Shown piece by piece: positions 61,925 to 64,000 of a stretch of 64,000 bases of DNA. Source of the DNA: JAFAMS01 sp963715815 (lineage in GTDB: Bacteria; Vulcanimicrobiota; Vulcanimicrobiia; Vulcanimicrobiales; Vulcanimicrobiaceae); contig OY970278.1 in NCBI GenBank assembly GCA_963715815.1, positions 3,162,001-3,226,000 on the forward strand, read 5' to 3'. A program made the translations under genes and the position numbers. The stretch's first letter is position 1; each line of letters starts with the position of its first letter. The notes under the pieces are model-generated. The model saw only the letters and a list, made by a program, of their open reading frames with translations. It did no database searches and was not told the origin of the DNA.

Positions 61925-63349
61925 TTAAGAGCCCCCCAAAATCCAGGTGTCCTTGCTGCCGCCGCCTTGCGACGAATTCACGACCAGCGAGCCGGACTCG
62001 AGCGCAACGCGCGTGAGCGCGGCCGGCGGACAATCGATCCTGCGACCATATAAGACGAAGGGCCGTAAATCGATTCGGCGCGGTGCAATGTCGTTCTCGA
62101 TCAAAGTCGGGTGCGAGGAGAGCTCGATGACCGGCTGCGCGATGAAGTCACGCGGATGCGCTTCGATTGCTGCCGCGAAGACTTCACGTTCGGCTTGCGT
62201 CGATGCGGGTCCGATCAACATCCCGTAGCCGCCGGATGCCGCGGTGCGCTTGACGACGAGGCTCTCGAGATTTTGAACGACGTGCTGGCGCTGGCTCGCC
62301 ACCGTAAGATCGAACGTGTGCACGTTCGGCAGCAACGGCTCCTCGTCCAAGTAAAAGCGGATCATCTCCGGGACATGCGGATAAACCGCCTTATCATCGG
62401 CGACGCCCGTACCGACGGCGTTTGCGAGCGTGACATTCCCGGCGCGATACGAATCGAAAATGCCGGCCGCACCGAGCGCTGAGTCGGGACGGAAATACAA
62501 GGGATCCAAAAAGTCGTCGTCGATCCGGCGATAGATGACGTCGACGCGCGCCAGACCTTTCGTTGTCTTCATATAGACGAAGTTGTCATGGACAACGAGA
62601 TCTTGACCCTCGACCAGCTCGACGCCCATCCGGCGCGCGAGCAAGGCGTGCTCGAAATACGCGGAATTGTGGATACCGGGCGTCAAGATCACGATTGTCG
62701 GGTCGTCGATCCCGGCCGGCGCCACGTTCGTGAGCGTCTCGCGCAAGCGCGCGGGATAGTCGTCGACCGGGCGCGGCGTATAATCACGGAAGAACTGCGG
62801 AAATGTACGCTTGAGGATCTCGCGATTTTCGAGAACGTACGCGATCCCGGAGGGCGTACGCAGATTGTCTTCGAGCACGAGATACTCGCCGGAGCCGTCC
62901 CGGATCAAATCGATCCCCGAGACGTGAATGTAGACGCCGCCTTGCGGCTCGAGCCCGATCATCTCGCGTGTGTAGAATTTCGACGAGAAGACGATCTCGG
63001 CGGGAATCTTGCGCGCGAAGACGATGCGCTGCTCGTGATAGATATCGTAAAGGAAGGCGTTCAGCGCACGAACTCGCTGTTCGATTCCGGCTGCGATATG
63101 CGCCCATTCGTTTGCGGGGATGATGCGCGGCAGCGGGTCGAACGGCAGTACGCGCTCCGTTCCGCGTGCATCCGAATAGACCGTGAAGGTGACGCCGCGC
63201 TGCAAGAGCGCCGAATCGATTTGCGCGAGCCGATTACCGATATCGGCGTCGGCGATCGCCGACAGCGACTGCGCCAGCGCACCGTAGTGGCCGCGTGGAT
63301 GCCCGCGTTCATCCGCGAACTCATCGAAGACCCCGGAAAGACCTTGCAT
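61925..63349 (-). CDS. Circularly permuted ATP-grasp protein
   Basis: A 474-residue protein of the DUF404/DUF407 type. It has F-D-P-L-P-R-I-I, L-V-L-E-D-N-L-R-T-P-S-G and V-V-N-S-S-Q-G-G-G-S-K-D at the C-terminus. It probably ligates an amino acid or polyamine to an unknown peptide. ATG 63349 is preferred; ATG 63376 is also possible. It is the first gene of the trio and divergent from the aminotransferase. Confidence 0.92.
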   Translation of the reverse strand: MQGLSGVFDEFADERGHPRGHYGALAQSLSAIADADIGNRLAQIDSALLQRGVTFTVYSDARGTERVLPFDPLPRIIPANEWAHIAAGIEQRVRALNAFLYDIYHEQRIVFARKIPAEIVFSSKFYTREMIGLEPQGGVYIHVSGIDLIRDGSGEYLVLEDNLRTPSGIAYVLENREILKRTFPQFFRDYTPRPVDDYPARLRETLTNVAPAGIDDPTIVILTPGIHNSAYFEHALLARRMGVELVEGQDLVVHDNFVYMKTTKGLARVDVIYRRIDDDFLDPLYFRPDSALGAAGIFDSYRAGNVTLANAVGTGVADDKAVYPHVPEMIRFYLDEEPLLPNVHTFDLTVASQRQHVVQNLESLVVKRTAASGGYGMLIGPASTQAEREVFAAAIEAHPRDFIAQPVIELSSHPTLIENDIAPRRIDLRPFVLYGRRIDCPPAALTRVALESGSLVVNSSQGGGSKDTWILGGS

Positions 63350-63453
63350 GCCGCCACGGGCGTTCGTGCAGCCCATCGCCAGGCGCTTTGGCCTAACGTC
63401 CAGGAGAGTGGGCCGGGCCTGCGGAGGCGAAGTTGTGGCGTCCGGAGGTCTCC

Positions 63454-64000
63454 ATGCTCGCCACGTCGTCGGAATCGATCTCGCAGAAGCACGCTCGCTA
63501 CGTTCTTTCCCCCTGGGTCGCCCAAAAAGGCGCGCCGCCGCCGGTAATCGTGCGGGCGCGCGGCTCGACGCTCTACGATGCCGACGGTAAAGAGTACATC
63601 GATATGACGGCCGGACTTGTCGCCGTCAATCTGGGGCACGGCAACAGCCGGGTCATCGATGCTATTAAGGAACAAGCGGAGCGCGTCGCGTTCTCGCCGC
63701 CGAGCTGGGCGAATGATAAACGCGCCGAACTTGCCGAGCGCCTCGTGGAATTGGTTGGATGGCCGAACGGCGGGCGCGTCCTCTTTACGACTGGCGGCGC
63801 AGACGCGATCGACGACGTCAGCAAGATCATGCGACTGGTGAGCGGACGCAGCAAGATTCTGACCGCGTACCGCTCGTTCCACGGCTCGACCGCCGGCGCG
63901 GGTTCGCTGACCGGTGAGAGCCGCCGTTGGGCCGCGGAGCCCGGTGTTCCCGGCGTCGTTCATTTCTTCGCACCGTATCCGTATCGCAGCCCGTTCTCGA
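63454..64000 (+). CDS. Class III aminotransferase, 3' end cut by window edge
   Basis: The frame from ATG 63454 (with GGAGG at 63443) is open to the window end (182 codons). It reads Y-V-L-S-P-W-V-A-Q then Y-I-D-M-T-A-G-L-V-A-V-N-L-G-H-G and L-F-T-T-G-G-A-D-A, which fits the omega-amino-acid/4-aminobutyrate group. The PLP lysine lies beyond the window. Confidence 0.92.
   Translation, partial: MLATSSESISQKHARYVLSPWVAQKGAPPPVIVRARGSTLYDADGKEYIDMTAGLVAVNLGHGNSRVIDAIKEQAERVAFSPPSWANDKRAELAERLVELVGWPNGGRVLFTTGGADAIDDVSKIMRLVSGRSKILTAYRSFHGSTAGAGSLTGESRRWAAEPGVPGVVHFFAPYPYRSPFS

Noticed and set aside
1..64000. CRISPR arrays, prophage or transposase genes, tRNA or rRNA genes
   Set aside because: No direct-repeat arrays, phage or transposase motifs, and no cloverleaf-like sequence were found in the intergenic regions by eye; a tRNAscan/Rfam run would be needed to exclude small RNAs fully.

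Overview
The window is a dense bacterial chromosome segment with high GC content, mostly 4-bp ATGA/GTGA overlaps between genes, and one intergenic stretch above 300 bp (55658-56045). No rRNA, tRNA, CRISPR array, prophage or transposase was seen. The cell appears to have an outer membrane (a beta-barrel secretory protein and periplasmic chaperone-like protein), but it carries features also common in Firmicutes, Armatimonadota and related lineages: a prs-rplY-pth order, HrcA/CIRCE control of hsp20-lon, a YqzL-type micro-protein and IF3-L35-L20 attenuation. This mix suggests an uncultured lineage such as Eremiobacterota (WPS-2) or a neighbour. That placement is inference from gene content only.

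Layout. 1-2798 (+): prs (cut by the window edge), rplY, pth and an ArgB-like amino-acid kinase. 17432-2747 (-): one long overlapping run of an SDR, a PaaA/PaaC-like di-iron protein, livHGFK, a fused indolepyruvate:ferredoxin oxidoreductase, a GGDEF protein, thyX, a selenocysteine peroxiredoxin, a degenerate M48 protein and a PAS/GAF/PP2C/HATPase regulator; livM lies divergently at 17489. 27172-18485 (-): an MDR reductase, two-subunit methylmalonyl-CoA mutase, a TPR/ATP-grasp protein, gltX, glmU, and a secreted protein bracketed by a 50-bp inverted repeat. 27194-29596 (+): pxpABC (5-oxoprolinase). 32707-29593 (-): a 3-hydroxyisobutyrate-dehydrogenase-like protein, GGDEF and a hydrolase. 32819-36061 (+): a tricorn protease. 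36799-35970 (-): two small paralogous proteins of unknown function. 36860-38284 (+): promoter, attenuator, infC (ATA start), rpmI, rplT. 40309-46458 (+): promoter, YqzL leader gene, attenuator, pheST, MFS, PhyH and cvpA.

47686-48711 holds selD, encoded with its own in-frame UGA at the catalytic position. Together with the UGA peroxiredoxin this shows that the organism decodes UGA as selenocysteine. 52784-48747 (-) holds an oxidative-stress block: MFS, Fur/PerR regulator, rubrerythrin, a CCG-type Fe-S protein and DUF3501. 55657-52788 (-) is a CIRCE-controlled hsp20-lon operon. 56046-60078 (+) is a four-gene surface-structure locus (pilin-like, chaperone-like, pilin-like, beta-barrel) that resembles a highly divergent chaperone-usher system. 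63349-60079 (-) is the ATP-grasp/alpha-E/transglutaminase trio, and a class III aminotransferase runs off the right edge.

The most interesting signals are the two hidden selenoproteins (both normally split or truncated by gene callers), several genes whose conserved N-termini lie upstream of any ATG/GTG/TTG (pth, infC, the Fe-S protein), two leader attenuators with alternative hairpins, and the pilus-like locus.
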